Of a stretch of 23,594 nt of DNA, positions 14,428 to 22,545 are shown one piece after another. The DNA lies in contig JBEVDW010000224.1 in the NCBI GenBank assembly GCA_040513115.1, positions 1 through 23,594 on the forward strand, given 5' to 3'. The stretch comes from DATELY01 sp040513115. GTDB lineage: Bacteria > Pseudomonadota > Gammaproteobacteria > Steroidobacterales > Steroidobacteraceae. The notes beneath the pieces are model-generated. The model did no database searches, was not told the origin of the DNA, and saw nothing but the letters and a program-made list of their open reading frames with translations. The position numbers were made by a program, and so were the translations under genes. How positions within the stretch are numbered: position 1 is the stretch's first letter; each line of letters starts with the position of its first letter.

Positions 14428-14456
14428 CGGCCCCTTACTTCCGCGGGAGAGTTCTA

Positions 14457-14699
14457 ATGGGCATTGGCTTTCGCGAGCTGCTAATCATTCTGGCCATCGC
14501 GCTGCTGATCTTCGGCGCCAAGCGCCTGCGGACCATCGGCTCGGACCTGGGCGCAGCGGTCAAAGGCTTCAAGAAGGCTGTGAACGAGGGCGAGGAGGAA
14601 GACGCGAATCGGCACCTGGCGGGCCCCGCGCAGAAGGATGCCGACTTCGACACCACCCCCGATGCTGCCAAGACGGGCAGCAAGTCCTCGAAGGTCTGA
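14457..14699 (+). CDS. tatA: Sec-independent translocase subunit TatA
   Basis: The pore-forming or membrane-thinning subunit of the twin-arginine system that exports folded proteins. The 80-residue protein has the short N-terminal helix (about 6-20, ELLIILAIALLIFG), the hinge FGAKRLRTIGSDLG, and the amphipathic helix GAAVKGFKKAV, followed by an acidic, polar tail. It begins MGIG, with a GGGAGAG ribosome site. It lies 18 bases before tatB in a normal tatABC order. Confidence 0.95.
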   Translation: MGIGFRELLIILAIALLIFGAKRLRTIGSDLGAAVKGFKKAVNEGEEEDANRHLAGPAQKDADFDTTPDAAKTGSKSSKV

Positions 14700-14717
14700 C
14701 GCCGGAGCTCGCCCGGC

Positions 14718-15077
14718 ATGTTCGAAGTCGGGTTCAGCGAGATCATTTTGATTCTGGGTCTGGCACTGCTGGTGCTGGGTCCCGAACGGTTGCCCGAGCT
14801 CGCGGCCAAGGTGGGTCGTTGGACTGGCCGGGCCCGCGCGATGGCACGTCAATTCCAGGCGCAACTCGAACAGGAAGTCACCATCGAGAATGTGAACAAG
14901 ACGTCGCGCCAGCATGCGCCAACGTATCCAGAGGCGTCAGCGCAAGCCGAAGAGACCATTGCACCCACCACGGCGCAGCATGAGCCGCTGCACGCCGAAC
15001 CCGAACACAGTCCGGAGCCTGCCGTCGCGCCGGCCGCATCAGCACCTCAACCCGGGTCTGATCAACCGCAACAATGA
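14718..15077 (+). CDS. tatB: Sec-independent translocase subunit TatB
   Basis: With TatC it forms the receptor for twin-arginine signal peptides. The 119-residue protein starts MFEVGFSEIILILGLALLVLG, with the family's Glu at position 8 in the helix, then PERLPELAAKVGRW and a charged amphipathic helix. The C-terminal half (about 65-119) is a low-complexity Ala/Pro/Glu/Gln tail. A GGAG lies about 10 bases upstream. Its stop overlaps tatC as ATGA (15074-15077). Confidence 0.94.
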   Translation: MFEVGFSEIILILGLALLVLGPERLPELAAKVGRWTGRARAMARQFQAQLEQEVTIENVNKTSRQHAPTYPEASAQAEETIAPTTAQHEPLHAEPEHSPEPAVAPAASAPQPGSDQPQQ

Positions 15078-15859
15078 TCGCCAGCCATGAGCCGGAGCCT
15101 TTGCAGGAAGGCACGCTGATCTCTCATTTGATCGAACTGCGCGCGCGGCTGGTGCGTGCGTTGATTGCCGTGCTGGTGCTCTTCATTCCCTGCGCCATCT
15201 TCGACGACGAGATCTTCACCTTCGTGGCAACGCCGCTCCTGGAGAAGATGCCGCAGGGCTCGCAGATGATCTCGACGAGCCTCGTGGCCCCCTTCATGGC
15301 GCCACTCAAGCTCGCCCTGCTCGCGGCGTTGTTCCTGGGCATGCCGTTCGTGCTGTACCAGGTGTGGGCATTCGTATCGCCCGGTTTGTATCGGCACGAA
15401 AAGCGCTTCGCGATTCCGCTACTGGCCTCCAGCATCCTCCTGTTCTATGCGGGCGCCGCGTTCGCGTACTTCGTCGTCTTCCCGCTCATGTTCGCCTTCT
15501 TGACCACCTCCGCCCCCAGTGGCGTGCAGATCATGACGGACATGACGAACTACCTGGATTTCGTGCTGCTGCTGTTCTTTGCCTTCGGCGCTGCATTCGA
15601 GATTCCCGTCGCGACGGTGCTACTCGCATGGACGGGGCTCGTACGCGTGGAAACGATGGTGAAGAACCGCGGCTATGTGCTGCTCGGCATCTTTGTGGTC
15701 GCTGCGTTTCTCACGCCGCCCGATGCCGTCTCGCAATGCTTCATGGCTGTGCCGATGTATTTCCTCTATGAGGCGGGCATCGTGATGACGCGCGTGTTGC
15801 TGAAGGATCGGCTGGCCGCACGCCGCGCCGAAGAGACAGAAGAAGCACAGAACGATTGA
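15074..15859 (+). CDS. tatC: Sec-independent translocase subunit TatC
   Basis: The six-helix core of the Tat signal-peptide receptor, 261 residues (E. coli 258). Visible signatures are LISHLIELRARL at the N-terminus, FVSPGLYRHEKR in the first cytoplasmic loop (the signal-peptide contact region), FEIPVATVLL and LTPPDAVSQ. The start overlaps the tatB stop by four bases and has no own ribosome site, so coupling is likely. A hairpin lies about 50 bases after the stop. Confidence 0.96.
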   Translation: MIASHEPEPLQEGTLISHLIELRARLVRALIAVLVLFIPCAIFDDEIFTFVATPLLEKMPQGSQMISTSLVAPFMAPLKLALLAALFLGMPFVLYQVWAFVSPGLYRHEKRFAIPLLASSILLFYAGAAFAYFVVFPLMFAFLTTSAPSGVQIMTDMTNYLDFVLLLFFAFGAAFEIPVATVLLAWTGLVRVETMVKNRGYVLLGIFVVAAFLTPPDAVSQCFMAVPMYFLYEAGIVMTRVLLKDRLAARRAEETEEAQND

Positions 15860-15909
15860 GTTCGATGTATACAGACGTTCCGCAGCGAGCCTTGCCCCGC
15901 TGAATTGAG

Positions 15910-15933
15910 ATGGGTGAGACTGGGCTCACCCAT
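15910..15933 (+). terminator. Hairpin downstream of tatC, possible terminator
   Basis: ATGGGTGAG and CTCACCCAT form a perfect 9-bp stem with an ACTGGG loop, 50 bases after tatC. No T-tract follows (GATGCCG), so it may stabilise the 3' end and not act as a classic intrinsic terminator. The rest of the 218-base spacer to the next gene shows only the ribosome site GCGAGG at 16066-16071. Confidence 0.45.
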
Positions 15934-16077
15934 GATGCCGAACCTCATCAAGCGCCCTTCGCGTGGTTTGCCACAGAAACTCCCCTCCTGCTATCGCGCT
16001 TGGTTCTTCTTTCGCACCCGCGCTTCGGCAGGGGCGAACACTTGTCTGCCCAGGGCTCCTGATCCGCGAGGCATTGA

Positions 16078-17589
16078 ATGAGCGCGAACACCGTTCCCGA
16101 CAACGCTCCGCAGCAGCAGATCCTCGGTCATCCGCGTGGACTTGCTACGTTGTTCTTCACCGAGATGTGGGAGCGCTTCACGTACTACGGCATGCGCGCC
16201 ATCCTCGTGCTGTTCCTGGCGGATGCGACACGGGGCGGCTTCGGGCTCGACGACAAAACCGCGACCGCCATCTACGGCTTGTACATATCAGCGTCTTACA
16301 TCCTGTGCCTGCCCGGTGGTTGGATTGCGGATCGCCTCATCGGCGCACGCCGCTCGGTCTTTCATGGCGGTGTGCTCATCGCGCTCGGTAACTTTCTTCT
16401 GGCACTCGGCACGACACCGGCAACGTTCTACGCCGGGCTAATCGTCATCGTTTGCGGCGTGGGACTGCTGAAGCCGAACATCAGCGCGATGGTCGCCGAT
16501 CTGTATCCCGAAGGCGGCGCGCGCCGGGATGCGGGCTTCACCATCTTCTACATGGGCATCAACCTCGGCGCCTTCCTCGGCCCGATCGTTACCGGCCTGC
16601 TCGCGGTTCAGTTGGGCTGGCGCGCGGGATTCGCCGCCGGCGGTGTGCTGATGGTCTTCGGCTTGATCCAGTACAAGGTGTTCCAGCGTCATCTGGGTAA
16701 CGCCGGTCTGCATGTTTCAGGCGCGCACTCCGACACCGAAGCGAGTAACACGCGGCGCGGTTGGGTGCTGATCGGTGCGCTCGCGCTTGCCATCATCGCC
16801 GTCTACCTGTTGGTCTTCACCGGCGTCATCGTCATCAATCCATTGCGTCTGGCGCAGCTCACCGGTTTCGTGCTGCTGGCGGTTGCCGTCGCGTACTTCA
16901 GCTACATGTTCTTGCTCGCAAGCCTCACGCCCACCGAGAAGAAGCGCATGGGCGTGATCTTCTTTCTCTTCATCGGCTGTGCGTTGTTCTGGGCTGGGTT
17001 CGAGCAGACTGGTGCGTCGCTAAACCTCTTTGCAGAGCGCTACGTCGATCGTTACATCGACGCACTGAAGTTCGAGATCCCGGCAGCCTGGTTCCAATCG
17101 CTGAACGCCATCTTCATTCTGGTGTTCGCGGCGCCGTTCTCGATGCTGTGGGTCGCGCTGGGTAAGCGCAATCTCGATCCTTCCGCGCCCGCGAAGTTCG
17201 GCTTCGCGCTCATCCTGTTGGGACTCGGATTCCTGTTCATGGTCATCGCGGCCAACGTTGTCGCTCAGGGTGGGCAGGCAATGCCGCATCTGCTCGCATT
17301 GACGTATCTGCTGCACACGTATGGTGAACTGTGCCTGAGCCCGGTGGGCTTGAGTTACGTGACGAAGCTTGCGCCTGCGCGCTACGTCTCGCAGATGATG
17401 GGCGTGTGGTTTCTGGCAACATCGGTCGGTAACCTGTCGGCTGGCTTGCTTGCTGGCATGTTCGAATCCGACAACGTGGCAGCCATGCCGGGGCAGTTCA
17501 TGCACTTCGTTTACTTCATGGTGGGTGCCGGCATCGTGCTGCTGCTGCTCAGCAAGCCAGTGAAGCACTGGATGGCCGGAGTGAAGTAA
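16078..17589 (+). CDS. POT-family proton-coupled di/tripeptide transporter
   Basis: A 503-residue major-facilitator-superfamily symporter of the POT/PTR2 family (DtpA/DtpB-like) that imports di- and tripeptides with protons. The first-helix signature E-MWERFTYYG (ExxERFxYYG) is intact, and the second signature is seen in FYMGINLGAFLGPIVTGLL. GLLKPNISAMVADLY and LAPARYVSQMMGVWF are also typical. About twelve to fourteen helices. A good GCGAGG lies 6 bases before the ATG. The stop TAA overlaps the next ATG (TAATG, 17587-17591), so it is coupled to the secreted peptidase that could produce its dipeptide substrates. Confidence 0.93.
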   Translation: MSANTVPDNAPQQQILGHPRGLATLFFTEMWERFTYYGMRAILVLFLADATRGGFGLDDKTATAIYGLYISASYILCLPGGWIADRLIGARRSVFHGGVLIALGNFLLALGTTPATFYAGLIVIVCGVGLLKPNISAMVADLYPEGGARRDAGFTIFYMGINLGAFLGPIVTGLLAVQLGWRAGFAAGGVLMVFGLIQYKVFQRHLGNAGLHVSGAHSDTEASNTRRGWVLIGALALAIIAVYLLVFTGVIVINPLRLAQLTGFVLLAVAVAYFSYMFLLASLTPTEKKRMGVIFFLFIGCALFWAGFEQTGASLNLFAERYVDRYIDALKFEIPAAWFQSLNAIFILVFAAPFSMLWVALGKRNLDPSAPAKFGFALILLGLGFLFMVIAANVVAQGGQAMPHLLALTYLLHTYGELCLSPVGLSYVTKLAPARYVSQMMGVWFLATSVGNLSAGLLAGMFESDNVAAMPGQFMHFVYFMVGAGIVLLLLSKPVKHWMAGVK

Positions 17590-19406
17590 TGATCGGTGTG
17601 AGATCGCTCGTTGCGTCTGCGTGCGTGGCGGCAGTTTTCACAACCCTTGATGCACAGCCGGCCGCAGCCTCGTCGGCTGCGAGTGAAACAGCGGATCAGT
17701 TCGTCGCACGCATCAATTCGGAGCTCGCTGAACGTTCGCTCGAGCTGAGCCTCGCTGGCTTCGTCTACGCGACCTACATCAATCCCGACACAGAAATCCT
17801 CAACGCCAAGGCGAACGAGCGCTACCTCGAGTATTTCAGTCGCGCCGTGAAGGAATCGGAGCGCTATGAAGGCGAGAAGCTCTCACCAGTAAACCGCCGT
17901 GCGCTCACGCTGCTCAAGCTGGGTGAATCCGCACCTGCGCCCGATGATCCGCAGAAGCGCGCCGAGCTGGCGCGTGTGTCATCCAGGATGGAAGGCATGT
18001 ACGGGGCAGCGAAGTACTGCCCGCAAGGTCCTGATTCGTGCAAAGACCAAACGGCGCTGGTCGAGATCATGGCGAACAACCGCAATTACACGGAGCTCCT
18101 GGACGCGTGGACCGGTTGGCACAACGCGGCGCGTCCCATGCGTGCCGACTATTCTCGCTTCGTAGAGTTGGCGAACGACGGTGCACGCGAACTGGGCTTT
18201 GCCGATGTCGGAGCAATGTGGCGGTCGGGGTACGACATGTCGGCGGCGGATTTCGCTCGCGATGTGAATCGCCTCTACACGCAGGTCGAGCCGCTGTACA
18301 AGTCGCTGCATTGTTACGTGCGCAGCCGGTTGCAGAAAACATATGGCGCGGACCACGTGGCCGCGGGCAAACCCATTCCCGCTCACCTGCTGGGCAATTT
18401 GTGGTCGCAGCACTGGAACGAGATCTACGACCTCGTCGAGCCGTATCCCGGTGCGTCAGATCTCGACGTCACCAGGGCGCTGCAGGAGCAGAAGTACGAC
18501 GCCGTGCGCATCACGAAGTCGGCGGAAAACTTCTACGTGTCGCTCGGTTTTCCCAACCTGCCGCAAAGCTTCTGGGAACGCTCGATGCTCACGCAGCCGC
18601 GCGATCGCGATGTGCAATGTCATGCGAGCGCCTGGCACATCGACAACCAGTCCGACGTGCGCATCAAGCAATGCATCGAGCCGACACAGGTCGAGTTGGA
18701 AACCGTGTACCACGAGCTCGGTCACGTGTTCTATTACCTGTCGTACAAGGACCAGCCGTATCTGTTTCAAGGCGGCGCGCACGATGGCTTTCACGAGGCG
18801 ATCGGCGACACGGTTAATCTCTCGATGACGCCAGCGTATCTGCACACCATCGGTTTGTTACCCGATGTGAAGCGCAGCACCGACGCGACGATCAATCAAC
18901 AGATGCGCCTTGCACTGGACAAGATCGCGTTCCTGCCGTTCGGCAAGGTCATCGATGAATGGCGGTGGAAAGTGTTCTCGGGCGAGATCACACCAGCTCA
19001 TTACAACCAGGCGTGGTGGGATTTGCGCCGTCAGTATCAGGGCATCGAGCCGCCCGTTGCTCGCACTGAGGCCGACTTCGATCCCGGCGCGAAATATCAC
19101 ATTCCCGCTAACACACCGTATACGCGCTACTTCCTGTCGTACATTCTGCAGTTCCAATTGCATCGTGCCCTGTGCCAGGCGGCCGGCTTCAAAGGGCCGC
19201 TGCACGAATGCTCGATATATGGCAACGCCGAAGCCGGTAAGCGCTTCCGCGCGATGCTGGCGCTCGGGCAGAGTCAGCCTTGGCAGGACACGCTGTACAC
19301 GTTGACGCGGACACGCGAGATGGATGCGTCCGCCATCATCGATTACTTCGCGCCGTTGCGGCGCTGGTTGCAGCAGCAGAACAAAGGTCAGCAGTGCGGG
19401 TGGTGA
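17589..19406 (+). CDS. M2 family metallopeptidase (ACE-like dipeptidyl carboxypeptidase)
   Basis: A 605-residue zinc peptidase related to angiotensin-converting enzyme, which removes C-terminal dipeptides. A signal peptide is likely (residues 1 to about 27, ending AAA-S), so it should act in the periplasm or outside. The zinc site is intact: H375-ELG-H379 and E403 in FHEAIGD, with the same 24-residue offset as human ACE H387 to E411. Near the end, YHIPANTPYTRYFLSYILQFQLHRALC matches the ACE substrate-pocket region, in shorter pieces YHIPANTPYTRYF and LQFQLHRALC. One catalytic domain only, as in Xanthomonas ACE homologues. It lies between two peptide transporters, with a 1-base start/stop overlap upstream and 3 bases downstream. 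Confidence 0.95.
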   Translation: MIGVRSLVASACVAAVFTTLDAQPAAASSAASETADQFVARINSELAERSLELSLAGFVYATYINPDTEILNAKANERYLEYFSRAVKESERYEGEKLSPVNRRALTLLKLGESAPAPDDPQKRAELARVSSRMEGMYGAAKYCPQGPDSCKDQTALVEIMANNRNYTELLDAWTGWHNAARPMRADYSRFVELANDGARELGFADVGAMWRSGYDMSAADFARDVNRLYTQVEPLYKSLHCYVRSRLQKTYGADHVAAGKPIPAHLLGNLWSQHWNEIYDLVEPYPGASDLDVTRALQEQKYDAVRITKSAENFYVSLGFPNLPQSFWERSMLTQPRDRDVQCHASAWHIDNQSDVRIKQCIEPTQVELETVYHELGHVFYYLSYKDQPYLFQGGAHDGFHEAIGDTVNLSMTPAYLHTIGLLPDVKRSTDATINQQMRLALDKIAFLPFGKVIDEWRWKVFSGEITPAHYNQAWWDLRRQYQGIEPPVARTEADFDPGAKYHIPANTPYTRYFLSYILQFQLHRALCQAAGFKGPLHECSIYGNAEAGKRFRAMLALGQSQPWQDTLYTLTRTREMDASAIIDYFAPLRRWLQQQNKGQQCGW

Positions 19407-19409
19407 ACG

Positions 19410-21356
19410 ATGAATACGAACGCAGCCTCGCCACCGCAACTCACCCCGCGCGCGATCATTCTCGCGATCGTGCTCGCGATGATTCTGGCAGCGGCGAACA
19501 CATACCTTGGATTGTTCGCTGGACTGACGATCGCATCAGCGATTCCGGCTGCAGTGGTTTCGATGGCGGTCCTACGTGTGCTCGGCGGCGGACACATTCT
19601 CGAGAACAACATCGTGCAGACGGGTGCCTCCGCCGGTTCGTCCATTGCAGCCGGCGTGATCTTCACGGTGCCTGCACTCGTGATCCTCGGCTACTGGGAT
19701 GACTTCAAGTACTGGTGGGTGTTGGCGATTGCCGGTCTCGGCGGTGTGCTCGGCGTGTTCTTCTCGGTGCCGCTGCGCCGTTCGCTCATCGTCGATCAGC
19801 AACTCGCGTTCCCCGAAGGAAAAGCGGCCGCGGAAGTGTTGCGGGCGGGTGAGAATCCAGAGCAGGGCGTCAAGGTGCTTGCAGGCGCAGCCACGTTGGG
19901 AGGCCTTGCGAAGGTGCTTGCGGCGAGCGGGTTGCGCTTCATTCCCGATTCCGCGGCTGTCGCGGGTTTTGCGGGCAAAGCGATTGCGTACATGGGAACG
20001 AACCTGTCGCCGGCACTGCTCGGCGTGGGCTACATCGTTGGCCTCAACATCGGCATCGTGGTCGTCGCGGGCGGTCTCGTGTCGTGGAGCGTCGCGATTC
20101 CTTTGTATAGCGCGTTCTTTCTCGACACCGATCCGGCGCTTGCTGCGCGCGTAGCAGGCGCAGATGCCGAAGCCATGGCCGGTACGATCTGGAGCGCGCA
20201 GATCCGTTATCTCGGCGTGGGCGCCATGCTCATTGGCGGTGTGTGGACGTTGATATCGCTGCGCACATCGCTCGTCTCCGGCATTCGCAGCGGGCTTTCG
20301 GCAACTCGCGCAGGTGCGTCTCACGTGCTCGCAGAAACAGAGCGCGATCTGCCGATGAAGGCCGTGCTCATCGGACTTGTGGTGTTCACGCTGCCGCTCG
20401 CCGGGCTATACCAGGCGATCGTGCACAACATCGCGGTCACGATCCCGATGACGATCATCATGATCGTTGCGGGATTTCTGTTCTGTTCCGTTTCAGCTTA
20501 TATGGCCGGCCTGGTCGGCTCGTCCAACAATCCCGTCTCCGGCATCACCATTGCCACCATCTTGTTCGCGGCGCTGGTGCTGCTCGTGTTGCTGGGAAAG
20601 GATGCTGCGATCGGTCCGGTAGCGAGCATCATGATCGGCGCTGTCGTGTGCTGTGCCGCCTGCATCGCAGGTGACAACCTGCAGGATCTCAAATGCGGTT
20701 ACATGCTCGGTGCAACGCCGTGGCGGCAGCAGGTAATGCTCGGCATCGGCGCCATCTCGTGTGCGCTGGTCATGGCACCGGTGCTGAACCTGCTGGCGCA
20801 CGCGTACGGCATCGGTGTGCCCACGCCTGAACGACCGAATCCACTGATTGCTCCGCAAGCCACGCTGATGGCGTCGGTCGCGCGGGGCATGTTCGGTGGG
20901 GAGTTGCCGTGGACGATGATTTCGATCGGCGCGGCCGTTGGCGCAGTGATCATCGCGATCGATGAAGCGCTGAAGCGCAGCGGCAAGCCTTATCGAGCTC
21001 CCGTATTGGCTGCCGCAGTGGGCATTTACTTGCCGCTCGACCTCACGGTCCCGATCTTCCTTGGCGGTCTGCTGACCTATGTGGTCGAGCGTCATGCGGG
21101 CAAGCCGAAGACCGAAGAGGCAGCCGAACGCCTGCACCGCAAGGGGGTGCTCTTCTCGGCAGGTCTCATCACGGGGGAGGCGTTGATGGGCATCATCATC
21201 GCGTTCCCCATCGTGCTCGCCGGCAGGGCGGACGTGCTTGCGCTTCCCGAGCAGTGGCAATTCGGCAAGCTCGTTGGCCTGGCCGTCTTGGCGGTGATTG
21301 CGTTCCTGCTGTATCGGATCGCTCTCAGCGGCGCGCGTTCAGCGCACGAGCATTGA
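19410..21356 (+). CDS. OPT-family oligopeptide transporter
   Basis: A 648-residue membrane protein with about fifteen helices. It shows the bacterial OPT pattern: SAIPAAVVSMAVLR near the N-terminus, NNIVQTGASAGSSIAAGVIFTVPAL (in pieces, NNIVQTGASAGSS), FPEGKAAAEVLRAGE, SSNNPVSGITIATILFAAL and GDNLQDLKCGYMLGATP. Bacterial OPT proteins are annotated as oligopeptide transporters, but some carry metal chelates, so the substrate is inferred from the neighbouring peptidase and POT transporter. It starts 3 bases after the peptidase stop. Its stop lies 3 bases from that of the convergent minus-strand gene, leaving no room for a separate terminator. Confidence 0.93.
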   Translation: MNTNAASPPQLTPRAIILAIVLAMILAAANTYLGLFAGLTIASAIPAAVVSMAVLRVLGGGHILENNIVQTGASAGSSIAAGVIFTVPALVILGYWDDFKYWWVLAIAGLGGVLGVFFSVPLRRSLIVDQQLAFPEGKAAAEVLRAGENPEQGVKVLAGAATLGGLAKVLAASGLRFIPDSAAVAGFAGKAIAYMGTNLSPALLGVGYIVGLNIGIVVVAGGLVSWSVAIPLYSAFFLDTDPALAARVAGADAEAMAGTIWSAQIRYLGVGAMLIGGVWTLISLRTSLVSGIRSGLSATRAGASHVLAETERDLPMKAVLIGLVVFTLPLAGLYQAIVHNIAVTIPMTIIMIVAGFLFCSVSAYMAGLVGSSNNPVSGITIATILFAALVLLVLLGKDAAIGPVASIMIGAVVCCAACIAGDNLQDLKCGYMLGATPWRQQVMLGIGAISCALVMAPVLNLLAHAYGIGVPTPERPNPLIAPQATLMASVARGMFGGELPWTMISIGAAVGAVIIAIDEALKRSGKPYRAPVLAAAVGIYLPLDLTVPIFLGGLLTYVVERHAGKPKTEEAAERLHRKGVLFSAGLITGEALMGIIIAFPIVLAGRADVLALPEQWQFGKLVGLAVLAVIAFLLYRIALSGARSAHEH

Positions 21357-21359
21357 TGC

Positions 21360-21734
21360 TCAATCGCGGCGGCGGATCACCTCGACCTTGCCGCTGTTGC
21401 CGATGAGTCCCGAGCCGATCCACGACGTGATGCTGATGACGACCGACGTGCCCACCGCGGTCCAGAAGCCGCTGATGTGGAAACCCTGAAGGACCAGCGC
21501 GACCAACCCCACCATGGCGGCGTTGACCACCAGCAAGAACAAGCCCAGCGTGACCAGGGTGAGCGGCAACGTGAGCAAGATCGCGATCGGGCGAACAACC
21601 GCGTTGACGATCCCAAGCAACAAGGCCGCGGCAAGCAACGTGCTGGGCTGATCGAAGCTCAGGCCGCTGAAGATCCGTGTGGCAAGCCACAGTCCGATCG
21701 CTACAATCGCCGCGCGCAATAGAAAACCAACCAT
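21360..21734 (-). CDS. YvlD/phage-holin-4-like small membrane protein
   Basis: A 124-residue protein with four helices that fits the Phage_holin_4_2 (YvlD-like) family: MVGFLLRAAIVAIGLWLATRI at the N-terminus (in pieces), LLLGIVNAVVRPIAILLTLPLTLVTLG, with the family's NAxVRPI...LPxTxxTLG signature. Despite the family name these are ordinary chromosomal proteins of unknown role, and nothing here suggests a prophage. The start at 21734 is chosen because GAGG lies 8 bases upstream and the family begins right at the first helix. A longer frame to 21791 would overlap the divergent MAPEG gene. Only 41 bases separate the two divergent starts. Confidence 0.85.
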   Translation of the reverse strand: MVGFLLRAAIVAIGLWLATRIFSGLSFDQPSTLLAAALLLGIVNAVVRPIAILLTLPLTLVTLGLFLLVVNAAMVGLVALVLQGFHISGFWTAVGTSVVISITSWIGSGLIGNSGKVEVIRRRD

Positions 21735-21766
21735 CTGCGTCGCCTCATGCTCAAGCAAACTAGAAC

Positions 21767-21772
21767 GGAGGG
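21767..21772 (+). promoter_or_regulatory. Strong Shine-Dalgarno of the MAPEG gene
   Basis: GGAGGG ending 3 bases before the ATG at 21776. It is the best match to the 16S tail in the window. Confidence 0.6.
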
Positions 21773-21775
21773 TAT

Positions 21776-22177
21776 ATGGCCTGGGTAGCACTCGTCATCG
21801 TTCTCGCATTGTTCGAGTTTCTCGTGTTCATCAGCTTGGTCGGACGCGCCCGAACTCTCTACGGCATCGCCGCACCGGCAACCACGGGGCATGAGATGTT
21901 CGAACGGTACTTCCGTGTGCAGCAGAACACGATGGAGCAACTATTGCTGTTCTTGCCGTCGATTTGGCTGTTCGCGACGTTCATCAGCGCGACCTGGGCG
22001 GCCGCGCTGGGCGCAGTGTTCTTGGTGGGTCGCGCGATCTATGCAGTGAGCTACGTGCGGGAGCCGAAAAGTCGCGGCCTCGGATTTGGGCTCACGTCGT
22101 TGCCCAACATGGTGCTCATGATTGGCGCACTGGTGGGGGCGATTCGCGGCGTGATAGCCATGGCGAGTGTTGGCTGA
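21776..22177 (+). CDS. MAPEG family membrane protein
   Basis: A 133-residue, four-helix protein of the MAPEG family (microsomal glutathione S-transferase-like). The loop after helix 1 carries FERYFRVQQNTMEQLLLFLP, the family's ERxxRxxxNxxE region. Eukaryotic members conjugate glutathione or make eicosanoids; the bacterial role is not established, and glutathione-dependent detoxification is a guess. Helix 4 and the REPKSRGLGFG loop also fit. It ends 11 bases from the convergent SEC-C gene. Confidence 0.88.
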   Translation: MAWVALVIVLALFEFLVFISLVGRARTLYGIAAPATTGHEMFERYFRVQQNTMEQLLLFLPSIWLFATFISATWAAALGAVFLVGRAIYAVSYVREPKSRGLGFGLTSLPNMVLMIGALVGAIRGVIAMASVG

Positions 22178-22188
22178 GAAAGTGGTTC

Positions 22189-22365
22189 TCAGCCGCCGTG
22201 GCACTTCTTGAACTTCTTGCCGCTACCGCAGAAACAAGGATCATTACGCCCTAGCTTCGGTGTTTCACGGCGAAAGGGCTGCTCGGGCGCGTGATGGTGA
22301 TCGTGGTCGTGATCGCAATCCGGACCATGCACGTGCTCGTGTTCGACTTCTTTGTGTTTGTCCAT
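22189..22365 (-). CDS. Small His-rich SEC-C metal-binding protein
   Basis: A 58-residue protein that ends in a SEC-C zinc motif, GRNDPCFCGSGKKFKKCHG, almost identical in pattern to the tail of SecA (C-x-C-x8-C-H). Before it lies a His/Asp-rich stretch (HEHVHGPDCDHDHDHHH) that could bind metals. SEC-C tails bind zinc and, in SecA, contact SecB and the ribosome; the role of stand-alone small forms is unclear. The start at 22365 is preferred because GGAAG lies 8 bases upstream on the minus strand. The same frame runs to an ATG at 22416, but those extra 17 residues (MPRDPCETCG...) are encoded largely by the adjacent palindromic element, so they may be an added extension. Confidence 0.75.
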   Translation of the reverse strand: MDKHKEVEHEHVHGPDCDHDHDHHHAPEQPFRRETPKLGRNDPCFCGSGKKFKKCHGG

Positions 22366-22383
22366 CGCCATCGCTTCCGGTGT

Positions 22384-22410
22384 TAGCCCGCATGTCTCAC
22401 AGGGATCGCG
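22384..22410 (+). repeat. Left inverted arm of the palindromic element
   Basis: 27 bases, an exact reverse complement of 22519-22545. Identity ends at the base beyond TA on the outside. Confidence 0.9.
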
Positions 22411-22453
22411 AGGCATGGCGAGTCTGCGGTTGGTTCGCGCCGCTCTGGAGCGA

Positions 22454-22477
22454 AAGCCATAGCCGTCGCTATGGCTT
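22454..22477. repeat. Central hairpin of the palindromic element
   Basis: AAGCCATAGC and GCTATGGCTT are exact reverse complements around a CGTC loop. Its centre is within one base of the centre of the whole element. Confidence 0.85.
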
Positions 22478-22518
22478 GAGTGAAGAGCAAGCGAGGCAAG
22501 CTCGCAGGCCGCCAGGAC

Positions 22519-22545
22519 CGCGATCCCTGTGAGACATGCGGGCTA
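22519..22545 (-). repeat. Right inverted arm of the palindromic element
   Basis: 27 bases, an exact reverse complement of 22384-22410. Its outermost three bases, read on the minus strand, are the TAG stop codon of the GGDEF gene. Confidence 0.9.

Larger units (their letters stand above)
22384..22545. mobile_element. MITE-like palindromic element with 27-base inverted ends
   Basis: Perfect 27-base inverted repeats lie at 22384-22410 and 22519-22545, outer ends TAGCCCGCATG, inner ends GGGATCGCG. The interior is an imperfect continuation of the palindrome (shared TGGCG, CTGCG, TCGC and GCTCT blocks) around a central perfect hairpin at 22454-22477. The outermost TA on both sides could be a target duplication of the IS630/Tc1-mariner kind. 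No transposase is encoded in 162 bases, so it would have to move in trans. It could instead be a REP/REPIN-type or bidirectional regulatory palindrome. Confidence 0.6.

Noticed and set aside
21360..21734. Phage holin suggesting a prophage
   Set aside because: The holin-4 family name is historical. YvlD-like proteins are chromosomal, and no other phage gene is near.
22260..22532. 90-codon plus-strand frame across the palindromic element
   Set aside because: It runs antisense to the SEC-C gene and through the palindrome, with no ribosome site or family match.
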